Part shown: positions 40,651-42,170 of the stretch, piece after piece
How positions within the stretch are numbered: the first letter of the stretch is position 1
Layout of the letters: each line of letters begins with the position of its first letter
From: a virus
Reading direction: 5' to 3' (one strand)
IMG/VR virus record: IMGVR_UViG_3300023172_003244
Span: 1-42,170 of that record
DNA length: 42,170 bases
Translations under genes and position numbers: made by a program
Notes under the pieces: model-generated
Seen by the model: the letters and a program-made list of their open reading frames with translations, nothing else
Databases searched by the model: none
What the model was told of the DNA's origin: nothing

Positions 40651-41395
40651 TAAATTGTTCCTTTAACCAATCAAAATCATTTATGTATCCTAATACTTTT
40701 GGATTATTTTTGTATACAGTTCCAAAATCTCTTCCTTGCTGCGCACCCATGATGGCATATTTTCCATACTCACGCTTTTCACCTCGACTACACCATATAT
40801 CCAGTCTGTACTCATTATCTCTGTTGTCACCGTTAGGAATAATAGCACTCGCAAGTTTAGTACATTCTCTAAATGCACTTTTCCAAGTATCAAAAGGATT
40901 TGTATTAAATGCCGTTACATTTGATATTTGAAACTTAGGAACAAATGTACATCCAAGTGTAGTTGTCATATCTACATTCCAGTGTTTAGCATCTAACAGT
41001 GCTTTACGTGGAAATAGCTTTGCTCCTCCATATCCATACAATAAATCGTTAATAGGATTACGACTACGCCAAACATACACACAGTCTGTTTGTGGGATAC
41101 TTCCATATTCGAACTTAGAGCTGTTAGGTCTAAATTTAAAGCTAAATTCTTCTTCCATAACAGCATCAGCATCAATTACATAAAAATGACTGGTCTCTGC
41201 TATTTCAGCTGCAGCTTTGTGTGCTTCAAAAATACCTTTAACACCTTGTACACGCTTTGCGTGAGGTGCAAACATTTGTAGTATTTCAAAATTTTCATCA
41301 GCAGTTTCTTCATGATAGCTGATTTGTATTACATCCAACAATGTATTCTCCATTGATTCTTTATTATATTTTATTTTTTTAAAAAAGTCAAACAT
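40634..41395 (-). CDS. GT-A-fold glycosyltransferase-like protein
   Basis: The 253-residue protein has a GT-A-type first half ending in FYVIDADAVM with a D-A-D metal motif (75-77), then YGGAKLFPRKALLDA, which resembles the acceptor-side region of family-2-like enzymes. It would transfer a sugar from a nucleotide sugar. Two starts are possible: ATG at 41395, eight bases after the previous stop, or ATG at 41353. It lies between the carbamoyltransferase cassette and a methyltransferase. Confidence 0.7.
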   Translation of the reverse strand: MFDFFKKIKYNKESMENTLLDVIQISYHEETADENFEILQMFAPHAKRVQGVKGIFEAHKAAAEIAETSHFYVIDADAVMEEEFSFKFRPNSSKFEYGSIPQTDCVYVWRSRNPINDLLYGYGGAKLFPRKALLDAKHWNVDMTTTLGCTFVPKFQISNVTAFNTNPFDTWKSAFRECTKLASAIIPNGDNRDNEYRLDIWCSRGEKREYGKYAIMGAQQGRDFGTVYKNNPKVLGYINDFDWLKEQFNESNK

Positions 41396-41403
41396 AAATT
41401 TTT

Positions 41404-41520
41404 TTACTCATATATAAAAGGATCTTGCTTTCGCAGTTCTTCTAATCTTTTTTTCAATCGTTTGCGTTCTTGATAACGAGTGTAGGGAGATATTATCCAT
41501 CTCCAGATTCTGGTAAACAT
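41404..41520 (-). CDS. 38-residue basic protein coupled to the carbamoyltransferase
   Basis: An ATG at 41520 lies 28 bases inside the carbamoyltransferase 3' end and opens a 38-codon frame. The product has an aromatic N terminus (FTRIWRWIISPY), a strongly basic helix (YQERKRLKKRLEELRKQ) and ends in DPFIYE. From memory, small proteins with a SPY..RY...KRLEELRK.DPFIY pattern often follow carbamoyltransferase genes in marine phages and bacteria; I cannot verify it here. It is probably a membrane-associated partner. Confidence 0.72.
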   Translation of the reverse strand: MFTRIWRWIISPYTRYQERKRLKKRLEELRKQDPFIYE

Positions 41521-42170
41521 ATTTTAACTCCGTATTTTTCTTTCCATCGAGTTGCATCTTCTCTAGTATTAACTAAAGGTTCGCCTTTAATGTTCAGACT
41601 AGTATTTAACAGCACAGGGCAGCCTGTTTCTTCATACCATCGTTCTAGCAGTTTTCTAAAGCCCATGCTTTGATCAATAGGAACTGTCTGAACCCTAGAG
41701 CTGCCGTCCCTGTGTACAATAGCTGGTAATCCAGAATTTGTGCAAGTCGACGTGTATTGCATAAAAGGTCCAGTTCTTCCTTTGAAATAATCTTTGGCAT
41801 ACTCGGCGAGGATCGCTGGAGCAAAGGGTCTGAAAAGCTCTCTGTGTTTGATGTCGTTGACTCTGTCTTTGATCTCTGGTCTTCTTGGGTCTGCGAGTAA
41901 ACTCCTGTTACCAAGAGCACGAGGACCAAACTCAGCACGACCAGCGGCAACACCCACAATACCCGTTGTAAGTAATTCTTGTAATAGTTGCTCAACTGGA
42001 TAGTCTCCTTCTATATTGTGTCCTGTATAAGCATTTGGAAACTCCATAAATTCTCGTTTATGAGCAAGCACACATCCTATTGCACTACCTGCATCTCCAG
42101 GATTTGGCATTATCCATACCTCTTTAAAGTACTTATATGCGATACTGTTAGCAACACAATTAAGTGCACA
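41493..42170 (-). CDS. Carbamoyltransferase, NodU/TobZ family (C-terminal part; 5' end outside the window)
   Basis: The frame is open to the right edge: 20 codons precede the first ATG at 42110 and read CALNCVANSI...YFKEVWIMP, which matches the family's ALNCVAN segment, so the start lies outside. The 225 visible residues include PNPGDAGSAIGC, GRAEFGPRALGNRS (the YrdC-like/C-terminal hallmark), LFRPFAPAIL and LLNTSLNIKGEPLV. These enzymes add a carbamoyl group from carbamoyl phosphate via carbamoyl-AMP to a hydroxyl of a sugar or natural product. Confidence 0.9.
   Translation of the reverse strand, partial: CALNCVANSIAYKYFKEVWIMPNPGDAGSAIGCVLAHKREFMEFPNAYTGHNIEGDYPVEQLLQELLTTGIVGVAAGRAEFGPRALGNRSLLADPRRPEIKDRVNDIKHRELFRPFAPAILAEYAKDYFKGRTGPFMQYTSTCTNSGLPAIVHRDGSSRVQTVPIDQSMGFRKLLERWYEETGCPVLLNTSLNIKGEPLVNTREDATRWKEKYGVKICLPESGDG

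Noticed and set aside
1-42170. tRNA genes, CRISPR arrays, transposons or attachment sites
   Set aside because: None was seen by eye on either strand; coding density leaves almost no room for tRNA clusters. A tRNA scan would settle this.

Overview
The window reads as one segment of an AT-rich, tailed, T4-like marine bacteriophage genome, probably from an uncultured lineage related to the T4-like phages of SAR11 bacteria or marine cyanobacteria. The evidence is a T4-type RNase H/flap exonuclease, a dihydrofolate reductase and thymidylate synthase in one tightly overlapped operon, and T4 late-promoter octamers ([TAGC]ATAAATA) at operon heads. It also carries a paired MoxR ATPase and VWA/metallopeptidase, a glycine-rich adhesin, very short or negative intergenic spacing, and many small unknown genes. 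No tRNA, rRNA, CRISPR array, integrase or insertion sequence was seen. No gene-free stretch is longer than about 115 bases. The host assignment is inference.

Left part (1-11.9 kb): mostly plus-strand genes. A run of small overlapping proteins surrounds the RNase H gene. Next come a minus-strand pair (a small two-helix membrane protein and an Ig-like/polyglycine tail adhesin), the MoxR + VWA pair behind sigma70-like promoters, conserved-looking small genes, and the nucleotide operon (DHFR, APS-kinase-like P-loop protein, HxGH nucleotidyltransferase, ThyA).

Right part (11.9-42.2 kb): an unusually dense modification-enzyme island. I count twelve radical SAM proteins: one B12-binding type, six with an N-terminal SPASM/twitch-like Cys domain, three with a CGxx[GD][DE]P motif in place of GGEP, and two of a longer CX3CX2C type. 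Around them are two QueC-like PP-loop proteins, seven 2-oxoglutarate/Fe(II) dioxygenase-like proteins (two with altered metal motifs), two SDR proteins, a nitroreductase, a PLP aminotransferase-like protein, a compact membrane fatty-acid desaturase, a GNAT, a sulfotransferase, two methyltransferases, two SGNH hydrolases, a GT-A glycosyltransferase and a NodU/TobZ-type carbamoyltransferase running off the right edge.

The island is divided into operons by late-promoter boxes. Several promoters sit exactly five bases before the ATG, which predicts leaderless late transcripts. Late expression together with glycosyl-, sulfo-, carbamoyl- and acyl-type chemistry suggests that the island builds or decorates a virion or cell-surface molecule late in infection. 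The substrate cannot be read from the sequence, and no obvious RiPP precursor was found.
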